From Theobroma cacao (taxonomy: Eukaryota > Streptophyta > Magnoliopsida > Malvales > Malvaceae), in assembly GCF_000208745.1 (NCBI RefSeq), contig NC_030859.1, forward strand, positions 3,801,136-3,865,135: a DNA stretch of 64,000 nt, in the 5' to 3' direction. A program made the position numbers and the translations under genes. Below, piece after piece: positions 49,639-61,995 of this stretch. Positions within the stretch are counted from its first letter, which is position 1. Each line of letters starts with the position of its first letter. A model generated the notes under the pieces. That model was given only the letters and a program-made list of their open reading frames with translations, was not told the origin of the DNA and did no database searches.

Positions 49639-49887
49639 ATGGCCTCAAACCATTCCCATTCCTCACAATTTCAACTCCACCATCAAACTCCTCACTTCAC
49701 CACAAAACTTCATATCCAAAAGAACCCAAAAACCGAAACACATGCCACCCCAAAAATGCTACTTTCTAACACCCATCTCTTCCCTCATTTTTCTTTTTCC
49801 CTTGCTGTTTATAACAGCTTCTGGCTATGGATCACTAGGCCCCATTGCCGCAGCTTTCGGAGAAAATGGCTTTTTTTGTGCCATTGA
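49639..49887 (+). promoter_or_regulatory. Upstream ORF overlapping the CCR2-type start codon
   Basis: An 82-codon frame begins at ATG 49639 in a good context (aagATGG) 103 bp before the main ATG. It is in another frame and ends 146 bp inside the receptor kinase CDS. If it lies on the mRNA it would lower initiation at 49742. Its peptide (His/Thr/Ser-rich start) is not a known protein. Confidence 0.4.
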
Positions 49888-52045
49888 TGCTGGTGGGAAA
49901 CAAGAGATCATTTGTTGGGACAAATCCAACAAAACTTCTTCAGTTCCCACATTCAGTTTTGTTCCCCCCATGGCTTCTCTCTCTGGTGGTGAAGGCTTTC
50001 TCTGCGGCATTTCCTCCAATAATTCACAAGCATTTTGTTGGGATTCCTTGAATTTTGGTATAAATCTTGTTCCTCAAGCGTATAGATATAACTCTTACTT
50101 ACAAATAGCTGCAGGGAAAACTCATGTTTGTGCTATTAAAGGTTCTTATTTTTCAAGTACTAATGATTTTGGTTATGTTGATTGTTGGGAATTTCATCAA
50201 ACACTTGATAAAAACAATGTTACCATGGGTTTTGTTAGTGATCATTATGTTAGCAATATTGTTGTTAAGAATATTGTTTCTGGGGATGGTTTTAGTTGTG
50301 GGGTTGTTAAGGACAGTGGGGTGGTCTTTTGTTGGGGTCCCAAATCTGGCAACTTGGGAACTTTTAATGTGTCTGGTGAGTTTGAGGTTTTAGCTTCTGG
50401 GAAAAGTTCAGTTTGTGGGATTTCGAAGATGTCTGGTGAAGTTGAATGTTGGGGAGATTCTAGTGAGTTTGGGCTCCCACCACGTGGGATCCGGTTTGTT
50501 AGTTTATCAGCCGGTGCACAACATTTTTGCGGCATTCAAGAAGATGATCATGGAGTGGAATGCTGGGGAAAAAACATTAATGTTTCTTCGGTTCCCAAGG
50601 GTTCTGGTTTTACGGCTATTGCTTCATCTGATTTTACAACTTGTGGGGTTCGAGAAGTTGATTTGGTTCTTGATTGTTGGGGAGTGCAAGAGCAGTCTTT
50701 GCCAGATTATAGTCCACCTTTGCAGTTATGTAGCCCTGGTGTATGCTCTCCAGGGTCATGTGCTAGTGGAAAGTTTGCTTTCAATGCAAGTGTCCTTAAT
50801 GAGGCAGAGCTGACAAGTTTGTGTGCTCAAAATGAGTTGAAGATGTGCTTGCCTTGCGGGACAAATTGTTCACACGGCTACTTCCCTTCAAGTTTGTGCA
50901 GTGCCAATGCAGATAGAATATGCACTCCTTGCTCACTTTGCCAGAACAGCTCTTGTTGGGATGTATGTGGAGTTCCTTCTTCAACTAAGACTCAGCAACA
51001 GGAGCAGCTAGAGATAAAAAAGTTGGTTATCATCATTGGATCTTCTATATCTGGTTGCTTATTGATTTTGGTTGCTTCTTGTGTTTTTCCACGAATCATC
51101 ATTACCAAAGGCGAAGGAAAAGGTATAATTCAGTGCAGTTTTTGCATAGGCAAACCAGTTGTGGAGGCTGATCCTGATCCAAATCCGCTACCGCCTCTAT
51201 CTGTAACTACATATATTGGAGAGACCCAAGTGTATCGGCTTTCAGAACTGAAAGATGCTACTCATGGATTTAAAGAATTCAGTGAGCTTGGCCGAGGGAG
51301 CTTTGGTTTTGTGTACAAAGCTGTTCTTCCTGACGGTAGGCAAGTAGCAGTCAAGCGAGCTAATGCTGCTACAATAATTCATACAAACAGCCGGGTTTTT
51401 GAAGCAGAGTTAGAAATACTATGCAAGGTAAAGCATAGCAATATCGTGAACTTATTAGGTTATTGTGCTGAAATGGGGGAAAGATTACTGGTTTATGAAT
51501 ATATGCCTCATGGCACACTTCATGACCATCTTCATGGGGACCTGTCGCCTTTAGATTGGGACCTGAGGTTGAAGATTGCATTGCAGGCTGCAAGAGGACT
51601 TGAGTACCTTCATAATGAAGTCACTCCACCCATCGTTCATCGAGATGTGAAGACTTCGAATATTCTTTTGGACTCTGAATGGGGGGCAAGGATAGCAGAT
51701 TTTGGTATCTTAAGTGCTACAGACAAGGATTTAAGTGGAGATATGGCCAATGATGTTTATAATTTTGGCATTGTTCTGCTAGAGATATTCAGTGGGAGGA
51801 AAGCTTATGATAGAGACTTAACACCTCCAGGAACTTTTGAGTGGGCATTGCCTCTGATAAGGCAAGGCAAGGCAGCTGCTACTATCGATCGCAGTGTGCC
51901 TCTACCAAGAAATGTAGAACCCTTGCTTAAACTTGCCGATTTGGCTGAGCTTTCTTTAAGGGAAAATCCCAGTGAGCGACCTAGCATGACTAATCTGGCA
52001 AGTTCATTAGATCAGATTGTCAAGTGTGGATTAATCTTGTCATGA
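49742..52045 (+). CDS. CCR2: CRINKLY4-related receptor-like kinase, CCR1/CCR2 type with shortened activation loop
   Basis: Intronless, 767 residues. A signal peptide (about 1-27) precedes seven crinkly/RCC1-like repeats (about 30-315). Each repeat has a CGI/CAI...CWG rhythm and forms a beta-propeller ectodomain. A TNFR-like Cys-rich region follows (about 330-409), then one membrane helix (about 426-450). The kinase domain has GRGSFGFV (517 onward), VAVK with Lys538, HRD with Asp635 and DFG from Asp653. After DFG only ILSATDKDLSGDMA precedes NDVYNFGIVLLE, so the GTxGYxDPEY (APE-like) part of the activation segment is missing. That deletion is the mark of Arabidopsis CRR1/CRR2, reported as lacking kinase activity but being ACR4 substrates. 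It is likely a plasma-membrane pseudokinase co-receptor. The choice of CCR2 over CCR1 rests on remembered synteny. Confidence 0.9.
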   Translation: MPPQKCYFLTPISSLIFLFPLLFITASGYGSLGPIAAAFGENGFFCAIDAGGKQEIICWDKSNKTSSVPTFSFVPPMASLSGGEGFLCGISSNNSQAFCWDSLNFGINLVPQAYRYNSYLQIAAGKTHVCAIKGSYFSSTNDFGYVDCWEFHQTLDKNNVTMGFVSDHYVSNIVVKNIVSGDGFSCGVVKDSGVVFCWGPKSGNLGTFNVSGEFEVLASGKSSVCGISKMSGEVECWGDSSEFGLPPRGIRFVSLSAGAQHFCGIQEDDHGVECWGKNINVSSVPKGSGFTAIASSDFTTCGVREVDLVLDCWGVQEQSLPDYSPPLQLCSPGVCSPGSCASGKFAFNASVLNEAELTSLCAQNELKMCLPCGTNCSHGYFPSSLCSANADRICTPCSLCQNSSCWDVCGVPSSTKTQQQEQLEIKKLVIIIGSSISGCLLILVASCVFPRIIITKGEGKGIIQCSFCIGKPVVEADPDPNPLPPLSVTTYIGETQVYRLSELKDATHGFKEFSELGRGSFGFVYKAVLPDGRQVAVKRANAATIIHTNSRVFEAELEILCKVKHSNIVNLLGYCAEMGERLLVYEYMPHGTLHDHLHGDLSPLDWDLRLKIALQAARGLEYLHNEVTPPIVHRDVKTSNILLDSEWGARIADFGILSATDKDLSGDMANDVYNFGIVLLEIFSGRKAYDRDLTPPGTFEWALPLIRQGKAAATIDRSVPLPRNVEPLLKLADLAELSLRENPSERPSMTNLASSLDQIVKCGLILS

Positions 52046-53410
52046 ATCTTCATCTAGGATTCAAAAAATATTGTTTGCATTCTTCTGTAATTTATCCTTT
52101 TTCAAATACTTTTTTTTTTTTTTTGTTTTTGCTTATTCTCCAAGTCACAAAGTGAAGGAGATTGTAACTACCGCATATTCCCTTCTTCTCTTTTTCATCT
52201 GGTGAGAGTTAAAGAAGCTAAGCTTCCATATGATATTTGTCAGTGCATATGAAAACAAGAGTCTCTTTTAGGAAGTTCTAATTTTTGATAAATGCAGAGC
52301 TTAAGTTATTGTTCACCACACAATTAATGATTCAATCACTGAAATCATGTGTAATCTGAATCTTGGTGCAGTTTCTACTTTCTACTTGAAAAGCATATAG
52401 GCCTTCATTAATAAGCAGATTTACAAAAATTACTCGGTAAAAACTATAGTGTAACAAGATTGCAAAGGAAGAGATATAATACCCCTCTCTTTGCTCAACG
52501 AGAACCAACACCATTCCAATTGCAATGCGATCAAACAATATCTGAAAACATTAAGTCCACAGTATTTCCTAACTGTTTTATTGCTTTTAATCATCATTCA
52601 AATATATTAGATTTAATCATAAATTATGAAAATTATATTTATAAATAATAATTAAAAAAGTAAAGAATAGAAAAATATTGAAAGTGAGGCAGACCCACTT
52701 TTTCTTAACTTCTCCCTTACTAATATTATACCAAGTTTAGTCGGACATGGACTAGTAAATTTAGGGTTTTGCAATGACTGGCATCCAGCAATGGCATGGA
52801 AGGCTTGAGCCCTAAATAAAACACCACAATTTTGTGGAGACTGATGGGTTAATACAAAACGGAATCAGCCTGGTGCTAGCCCATATTACTTATATCCACT
52901 CGAGTTCTTGATGGACTGCCATGCTACTAGGTGCAGTTTCAGTATATATATACATACATACATATATATATCAAATATGAACTCAAAAATTCAACCATCA
53001 AAAGCAAATAATTACCATTTTGTTAAAGAGAAAAATTATTGTCAAGAGTTTTCACATGATTTCGGGGAATGAAAATTGTAATGTTGATGTGAGATTTTGT
53101 TTCAAATAGAGAAGATCAATGGTGATCAGCATAATGTAGCACTGACATATCACTAGATGTTGACGTGGTGCTACCACATTGTATTTTAGATCCAAGATGT
53201 CATCTGGCACACTAAGAGGTTACCACGTGGCACCTTTTTTTTTTTTATCAAAATAAGATGTATTCTTGTTAAAGTTCAAACCAAGGCTTCTAGCAAATAT
53301 GTCAAAACCTTGACCACCACACTTAAAACTTTCCTAATAATTATAACTTAATTACTTGTGTTTTATTTCTTCTCTCTTTTTCTTTCTTATTTGTTTTTCT
53401 TTCTTTCCTC

Positions 53411-53517
53411 AAAACTACATCGTTTTGAAGTATTTTTACACTTTTAAAAACCCTAGCTATAAAAATCCTTTGAACCCTTCTTCTCCAAAAAAGAAAATTC
53501 TAAAACGACGTAGTTTT
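53411..53517 (+). promoter_or_regulatory. Paired ACGACGTAGT-type motifs with TATA box
   Basis: aaaactacatcgttttg (53411-53427) is followed by TATAAAAA (53458-53465). A second, inverted form aaaacgacgtagttttg lies at 53501-53517. The motif and TATA arrangement resembles 36427-36468. No gene follows. Confidence 0.4.
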
Positions 53518-55411
53518 GCGAAAAGAAAGAAAAAAATAAAAAAGAAAAAGAGAGAGGAAAAGAATAAATAAAGCATGAGCAAGTTATAACCATAAGTAAG
53601 GGCTTGAGTGCGGTTGTTAAGGTTTTGGCATACTTGCTAGAGGTCTTAATTAGCATTGACATCATTACCGTAATAATTAATTTAAACGAAAAATGTTAAA
53701 GGAATTAAATTGAAATAATTCTCAAATCAAAAGATTAAAATATTACGATTTTAAATAAATGAACTAAATTGAAAAAGCTATCCTAATACAGAAATTTTCC
53801 ACATATTTTTACCAAAATTTTGAATTTATCACTAATCTAAAATACGATTATAGACTTGGATTGATATTTATATAATCTTTCCTTTGATCAATATACAAAT
53901 ATGTTTTCTTAAAAAAATAATAAAAAAAACTCTTTTCTCCTCCCTTTTGATATTAATGGACTGTCATATTCCTTCCTATTCCCTAAACTAATCCCTCCCT
54001 CTCATTGAATATTGTGCTCAAGTTCATCCTAATGACTAATGACTCATGACTTTGATTGCAAAAAAGGAACATGTAAATATCTATAAACAAAAGATTAAAA
54101 AGGGCAACAAGAAAAGAAAGAAAGACGGGGACATGAAAGAATGTTGAATGACTCCATGTAATTTCAAGGACACTATTACCTATCAGTTTCAACTTGAAAG
54201 GCTTTAAACATTAAATAGCTAAAAAGGCACAAAGACAGACAAAGCTTTGCTAAGGTACTTTCGATGTCTGCCTAATGACAACAATTTTGAGCTCGTAATC
54301 ATGATGCCTCCCTTTGTTCCAGTCACAGCTGGGTCTCACGTTTTTTAAGATTTGTTTTCCATTCCCTCTTTTACAAAAGAAATTGAAAATAATGACAAAA
54401 AAAAGACAATACCCTTATATAATTATGGATAAATTACAAAAAAATTAAATGAATTTGTTTGTATTTTTTTTATTAGAAATTTCTTGACACAAGTAATCTG
54501 AATAAAATAATTTAAATATTTTTATTTCATTAAATTAATATTAATGATAAAATAAAAAAACTTGAATTTTTTAAAAAAATATATAATTAATGATAATAAA
54601 TAAAAAAAGTTACAAAAATGAATTAAAGATAGATAATGTCCAATTTTATATCTCATCATTTGTTCAATTTTTATATATGAAGTATGTACATATATGTATG
54701 TGTATATATATAATAATTTTCTTTGAAAAAATCTGGCTTCTTTTACAAATTCAAGATTATGTAGTTGGTAAATCCTACAATAGAGAATTTTATTTATATA
54801 ATTGCAAAAAAAAAATAAATAATCAGTCGTAATTTAAATACTTATTTTGATAGACAAATGAAAGAGAAGTAACTTTGAAAATATAAGCTTTGGATAGAAT
54901 CATATATATACTAATCTTAGATTATCATCTCTCAATTCTTAATGCACCCCATAATAATGACAATAAATTGCTTACAACCTGTTGGAGTTATGTAAAGATG
55001 TATAAATTTTGATTTTGGACTCTTGGCTGTTTCTGTTCATATTCATGGGAGGGGTTTTATGATGATAAAAAGGTAGAGGAACAATGGAGGGATTCTATGG
55101 ACTTTATAGGGAAAGAGTATGGACCAACTCATCTGAAGAGGGGGGTTTTCTTTTGATGTTCTTCTTATGATAGAAATATTACATTTCTTATCTTTTTATG
55201 AATGCTAACTAATGATTTTCAAAAGAAAAATAATAACAATGAATTGCTACATTCTTCATTCATGAACTTGACTTGTACATATATGTACATGGACCGGTCA
55301 AAACATCAATATAAATCATATCATTGTCATATGATAAAGTACTTAAACCATAATACATAAAAATGAATGTATTCATAGGTGTATAAATACACATATAATA
55401 TACATGAACAT

Positions 55412-55431
55412 GGAGAGAGAGAGAGAGAGAG
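55412..55431. repeat. (GA)n microsatellite
   Basis: About ten GA units inside a broader purine-rich tract. Confidence 0.8.
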
Positions 55432-56368
55432 GTAAGTAAGTAGTCAAAGTAGGGTTTCATATATAGAGAAAAAACAAGAAAAGAACTGACTGCATAAGAG
55501 AAGCGGCGGGCAAATATAATATAGTTATAAATATATATATATATATATACTTTGTTTGAAAAGAGGAGCAAACGTATACATGTTGGGAGGGTACAAAGAG
55601 CAATAACATGCGTGTTGGATTGGGTTAAATTCGAGGAGGAGGAGAAGGAGAAGAAGAATGAGTAAAACACTAGACAGATGAGTAAGAAGAAAGAATTTTC
55701 ATATGTTAAATAAAAAATAAAAAAGAAACAATTCAAAAAAAGAAAGGAAAGAAAGAGAAAAAGCAGAGCACATGACTGTCTGCCAGAATGGCTCTTCATC
55801 ATCATAATTCTCACAAACAGATTAGTGTGTTTTGGTTGTTTTGAGTTTGTGCAGTTCGAGGCAGAGAGGGAGAAGAAAAAGAAAAAAGAAAGGGTTTCAA
55901 AGCTAGAAAAGAAAAGAATATGTATATAAGAAGAGAGTGAGAGAGAGAGAGAATTTGGAGTAGAATCTAACCGTGAGACATGCACTTGGGAAACAAACAG
56001 GGCATAGGGAGGGGAAAGGAAGAAACAAACAAAGGCAAACCTCTCCAAAAAGAAGGTGAAGCCCCATTGTTCTGACACCAGGATTCCCACACTTGTTGCT
56101 TCCAACACTCTACACGATAAAATTATCATTGAAAACTTTTTCTATTTTTAATATGGGGTTGCTCCCCCTTTTTCTTTTTCATCGTTTACCATTTTCTACA
56201 TACAAGGAAAGCAAATTCCCTTTGCTTGCAGCCTTTTCCAGACATGGAAGCTCTCTCTCTTCCCCAGGGCTTAGTCTTCCCCTTCCCCTTCTCTTTGTTT
56301 TTTTCCTCTTGCATTCCATTCCATGATCTCTTCCCCATTTCTCATTTCTCTTGATCAAGGTTTAGTTT

Positions 56369-56392
56369 TATATATATATATATATATATATA
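56369..56392. repeat. (TA)n microsatellite
   Basis: About 12 TA units in intergenic DNA. Confidence 0.85.
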
Positions 56393-57916
56393 TTCTTTTG
56401 TTTAATGTCCCCAATGCTAGGTCGTGTCCATGGAGTTTTAACTTTTCTGATGGTTTTATATACGGAAGAAGCATGTAGAAAGATTGTTGCTATTCCATTT
56501 CTTTCATCTGGCTTTCTATGTAAGTAAATGACAAGAGTCCCCTAGGGGTTGGGGGTTTGGTTTTTGAAGTTGAATATTAATAGAATATTTTGGGTGACTT
56601 TCCAACCACCTTTCAAACTACCATTACCAATTTTGCTAGGGTTTAATAGCCAATCGTAACCCTTTTAACTGCATTAGGCTTTTTTTTTAAAAAAAAAAAA
56701 TTGTTTCAACTATCAATTAATTCATTGATAGTTAAGGAATCAACTACTCCTTTTTGAGTAATTAATTACTGGTTTTAAAAAGATGCTTATGGTGCTATTT
56801 CCTCTTTGAACTTCCATGAATGTTCATGCCATCTCCTGTATATTAAACTAATAGATATTCCAATGTGGAAAGACTACAAAATAAAAGAAAGATTCATTAT
56901 CTACATATTGCCTACCTAGTCCCCTCGAGATATAGGTTCTATAACACAAAGATCACTTAAATTATTCATATATACTTGAGGAGTTTAGGCCTGATATGAT
57001 TTTTTTCTATATATTTACAAGCTTATAGTCTCATGCTTTTGTACATATGTTTTCATTCAATAATATGCTATTAGAATTTGGATAGAATTGTGTTACATGG
57101 AATTTTTGGTGGACGTATACGTGACAAATTTCTATACGTTTTAACAATAACAGATTGGATAAAATTTAAAACAAATTCAAAAAATTATAAATGAAGAAGA
57201 TAAATTTTTTAAATTATGAATGAAAATAAAATATGGTAAAACAATCACAAATTAATGATGCAATTTATAACTTGAGTACTACTTACCATGCATACGGTGA
57301 AGTACTTCAACACATAATTTGAAGTTATTTATGGGAAAATTGCCAAATATTGGTGACTCCTTCTACAATTTTGCAAAGGTCCACTTTGAAAGGGCTGATT
57401 ATCAAACATAGTTTTGATTTACTGTATACTTTTTGCAATCAATGACGGATTAAAAATTTTGTACAACGAGTGGTTAAAAGATAATCATATATATTATATA
57501 TCACAAATTTAATACGTATAATAATAAAAAAATTAAAAACCGAACCACCACTGTTTATGACATTGAAATATCTATGGCTAACTTCTGGTTTTTTTTTTTT
57601 CAAAACAAAAGGAAACAAAGCAAAAAGCAATTGAGCTTATACAGTATGCCAATTTGGAAGTATGGAAAAGGTAAGTATGTGTAGGTATATATGGACAGAG
57701 AGCAAAGGCTATGATTGAGAATCCTGTTGAGTTTTGGATATGCAGTGAGCTTGACCTTTCAATATAATAGTAGCACTTTGCCAGGAGATAAGAAATATAT
57801 ATGTTTTCAATTTTCGAGAATAAAACCAAAACTTACCCAAAACTATTTGCATGACATCTTTCAGATCAATTATTTGGATATTAAAGAAACAAAGATTGGT
57901 GATCTTTTTTTTCTTC

Positions 57917-57947
<31 letters not shown>
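57917..57947. repeat. (TCA)n microsatellite
   Basis: About ten TCA units, pure. Confidence 0.9.
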
Positions 57948-58231
57948 GTGCATATGTTTTACTTGCCCCAGTATCTTTTGATTTTATTAAACTTGCCAGA
58001 TATATGTTTGTTTTCTATTTTTTCCAAGGTCTGAATATCAACCTCATTTTATCTAAATGCATTTTATCACCCTTTTTATAACCATTTAACTCATGTTTAA
58101 TTAGGGCATATTTGTTGATTATTTATAATATCTTTACAATTTGTCGATATTCCTAAATATATAAGTAAGCTAAAGGAAAGAAGAATTTGTATTTTTTGCT
58201 TAGTATTATATATATCTGTCGCAAGATTAAT

Positions 58232-58501
58232 GAGATTTATATAGTCTTTTTTTTTTTGGTGAAAAGCATAAGTATTGATTCTATTGCTTAAATTTTATAA
58301 CAGAAATCTACCATAAGGAGATAGTGAAACATAGCAGCACATAGAGGGACATAACAACCCTCTCTATAGCATATCTACGTATATGAATTATGAATATGAT
58401 AATAGCTTATACCAGTTGTGTCTAGGATCAACCTAACTGATATATCCACTATACACTGCTCCCCATCACAAACGAGAAAATCCCAAAGAGATTTATATAG
58501 T
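58232..58501 (-). mobile_element. Retroposon insertion with perfect 14-bp target-site duplication
   Basis: gagatttatatagt occurs at 58232-58245 and 58488-58501. The 242-bp insert starts with a T-run on the plus strand, i.e. a 3' A-tail when read on the minus strand, as for a SINE or 5'-truncated LINE. No tRNA-like boxes were evident, so the class is open. Confidence 0.7.
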
Positions 58502-60193
58502 TTAATAGGATCACAATTGAGTAAATAAGGAAAATAATATATACAACAACTATATTTTATGTATATTAATTAATAACATTATTTTTCAAGAAAAAAAATT
58601 TGAACCCAAATTTTTGAATAAAAATTATATGCAATTATTATTGAGTTAAATTAATGTTTAGATGCAATAAATGATGTTCTTTAATCCATATAATTAAATG
58701 ACTTTCATATCAAATTGCAGTCTAATAACTTAATTTCTAATTAAAATAAAATTATTGTAACAAGTAAAAGTAATAAATTTCACCTACAAAAAGGTAAGAA
58801 TAAGATCATAATAACATTTCTTTTTTTTTTTTTTTGGTTTTGAAGTATAGAATGCATGGAAAAATATTCTCTGCGTGATTGGGGAGAGTGAAAGCAAGAA
58901 ATTTAGGTGAAAAGCCAAAGAAATTCTAAGGAAAGGTCTCTCTCCACTTTATATTGACCAAGAAGAAATCAAACCTGAAATAATGCATGCATGTGTAAAC
59001 TGTATATTGCTGCTTCTCACTTTTCACACTCAACAATTCTGTTCGGGGAGTTATGAAAGGACAAGGAAAATTCATTGGAACAGACAAATAATTGGTCCAG
59101 TATGAGGAAAGAATAGAGCGAAACAAGGAATATATCCTTTGCCCCATTTGAGATGGCCTGTGTCAGTTTTTTAAATCATCTCATGGAAATTAGAAACATA
59201 TGAATTACCATAATGTTTACCCTCATCTCACTAAAATAATAATTTTCGTGATAAGACTATGTACAATCGTTACTATTTTGTTTATTAAAGATTAAGATAC
59301 AATACCCAACTCTTGTTTTATCTTTTAACTAGTAGGGTGTACTCTGGGTTTGGTAACTATGAGTGTTTGAGAGTTTATTGTTCATGTTGAAATGTAATTA
59401 TAATGTCATACCGAATATGCGGTTGGATAATTCATGATAACAGATTTGAATTGATATTTATGTAATTAATTTTAATTGATCAATCAATTAAAAAATAATT
59501 AATAGATGGATTGAGATATACGTAAACATAAATATTATATCTTCATTTTGAAGGATGTAGACTTTTAAGAAAAGTTTTTAAAAAAAAGGAGTATAGGAAA
59601 AAATCATAAAATTTTAATATTCTTTCCTCAAACATTCTATTTGAAGGAATTAATATTTTCTTTTTTTTAGAAAAGGGGTTGGTTTCCACCAATAGAATCC
59701 ATTGGTAAAACTTGAAGTCATGTGTAAACCAAAGAACTTCTGAGTAAAGCCTCAGTTACAAGACCTTTTATCATTATAATCATCAATTACCGGGACAAAG
59801 AGACTTGACTAAAATAAAGCAGCAAACAAAGAAAAAGTATTAGAAGAAATTTAAAAAGAAAAAAAAAAGTAGTTAATTACTATTCTCTTTCTGTTTTGAT
59901 TATCATTAATTCTGACACGCTACAGCCTTAGCTATAGTTTTTAGGTCAAAATCACAAACCTAAAACAGTGTAACTATATGTTAAATTGTACTACTATTTA
60001 TGACATCGGAATTGCATTTATGCCTTGACTAAATTTTCTAATTTTGTCTTGGATACTTTGATCGATGCATGAACTGTAGGGACCCCTTTGCTCCCATCTT
60101 TCTTTTTCATTCTTTGGTAGAGAGAAAAAGCCCTTTCCCCATTATTCATGATCAATCAACATATAGTAGTACATGTAACAAAAGTTAATAGAC

Positions 60194-60227
<34 letters not shown>

Positions 60228-60236
60228 TTGTGTGTG
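60194..60236. repeat. Compound (TA)n(TG)n microsatellite
   Basis: About ten TA units run directly into an interrupted TG array. Confidence 0.9.
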
Positions 60237-61118
60237 ATAGGAGAAGTTATGTCATATCCACTCTGTTTAACTAAATGATTAATATTTGACCGACATTCGT
60301 CTTGAAAATTTCTGTTTGGATTAATATAAACCAAATGCTTTTCATATATAAGGAGGGGTTTTCTATCAAAGGTTCAAAGTAATGGTGGAAACAAAGAATT
60401 GATATATATTATATATTCAATGTGATTGATTGAATATGGAGTATTCAAAAGTACATCTGTCATGTTACTTTAAATATGCGTTCTGAAATGTAATAAAGTT
60501 TGAGACAAGTATCAAAGGAGAAAGAAAGGGTAATAAAAGCAAAAGAAAGAAAGATATGTTACCAAAAGAATAAGCAAAAAAGCAATGAAAATACGGGTTT
60601 ATTAATTAGACTCAAAAAAGTCAAAAGCAACTCAAATTCAATGATTAATGTTTCTTCCTATCTAAGCTGAGTCTTGCCTTTTGGGATTATGTAGTTGGGG
60701 GATCAGATTGTATATCTAAATTTTCAAAGGCGGTGTCTTCTGTTTTTAGTGTTTATCATTACAACGAGATCGTTCATAGTAACAGATTTAAATTGATATT
60801 TTCAAAAAATTTTAATTTCTTTTTATTTTCAAAACAATATTTTAATGATTAAAACTTGATTAGACTTTAATTTAAATCTTGATATGGTAGAAGTAGTGTT
60901 ATAAGATGAGGAAATTATTGGGTATATCATGTTATAGTTCAAAATATATGTAAATTTTTTTTCTTTCATATTTGAATTTCTTCAAGAATCCCATAAGATA
61001 TGAAAAGGGATTTTTTTTTTCCTAAAAAATTAGCTAAAAATTCTAATCAAAATCCACAATTTTGATCATGAAAACTCAAATGTGAAATCATCCCTTGCAA
61101 GCAACAAAGCACTAAATC

Positions 61119-61119
<1 letters not shown>

Positions 61120-61163
<44 letters not shown>
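61120..61163. repeat. (GA)n microsatellite
   Basis: About 20 GA units with one interruption (gaggag). Confidence 0.9.
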
Positions 61164-61765
61164 AAAGAAAAGAATGTAAAGATGTTGTGTATAAATTGAG
61201 TAAGGACATATTCCCAATTTCCACTCCAACAAGAGGCCAACATCTCCAAAGGACTGGTCCCCTTGCATGATTGTGTAAATTCTATGTACAGTAGGGTACA
61301 TCATTTGGATCACTGAACAATGCTCATTAAATTTCTTTAATCATCTTATATGTTGACAGTCAAAGGAACAATCTTGTTCTTTAAGCATAATAACCATTAA
61401 GCAAAGAAGCAATGATGGAAGAGCACAAAAGGGAAAAACAGCAGACAAATACAAAAGGCATTCCCATCAACTTCATCATAGTAATGCTGTTAAAGATTAA
61501 TAAATACTTGAAACTTTTTTGGATCCTCACCTAACGACTTAAAACTTTATGTCAATCCATTTCATCCTAACCCCCTCCCCCGCCCCCTCCTTTTTTTTTA
61601 TTTCTGAATTCAAGTGAAACTTCTAGCATGTGAAAAAGATTTACTTAATATGAAATTTTAAATGAAATCTTTAATACTAATATTGATTAACAAATGTCAT
61701 GAATCACCTCTTCAAAGAAATCTCAATTCAAAGTTGTTTTATTAGTAAGATAGCAGCATGTGATT

Positions 61766-61995
61766 CTTTTTTTTTTTACTCAACAAAATCTGGTTATTTT
61801 ATTAAGTATTATAGAAGTTGATACAAAATTTGGGCTAAAATCAAATATGTAGTCAAAACAAATTATACAGACGAGAACCCATCAAGGTTCTATCGACATA
61901 AGCATGTCTAAAAACCAAATTTACATTATAGACCATGTAATCACATAATAAACACCTCCACTAATGAATCGACAACAAGGCACAACATTATATAT
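61766..61995 (-). mobile_element. Possible retroposon 3' end (LINE/SINE-like)
   Basis: A T-run (61769-61780) followed by actcaacaaaatctgg is, on the minus strand, an A-tailed 3' end of a style seen in plant LINEs. No target duplication was found and the 5' limit is arbitrary. Confidence 0.3.

Larger units (their letters stand above)
52046..58231. other. Intergenic region without recognised genes
   Basis: AT-rich DNA with microsatellites and a purine-rich tract (55410-56060, minus-strand pyrimidine-rich). A motif block lies at 53411-53517. A 289-codon minus frame at 55260-56129 is low-complexity and is not supported as a gene. Confidence 0.5.
58502..61765. other. Intergenic region without recognised genes
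   Basis: AT-rich DNA with simple repeats. A T-run-led block at about 59663-59830 (ttttttttagaaaaggggttgg...) may be another minus-strand retroposon tail, but no flanking duplication was found. Confidence 0.4.

Noticed and set aside
55260..56129. A 289-codon minus-strand protein
   Set aside because: Composition is dominated by Ser/Leu/Phe/Tyr from CT and TA repeats; no domain or conserved motif.
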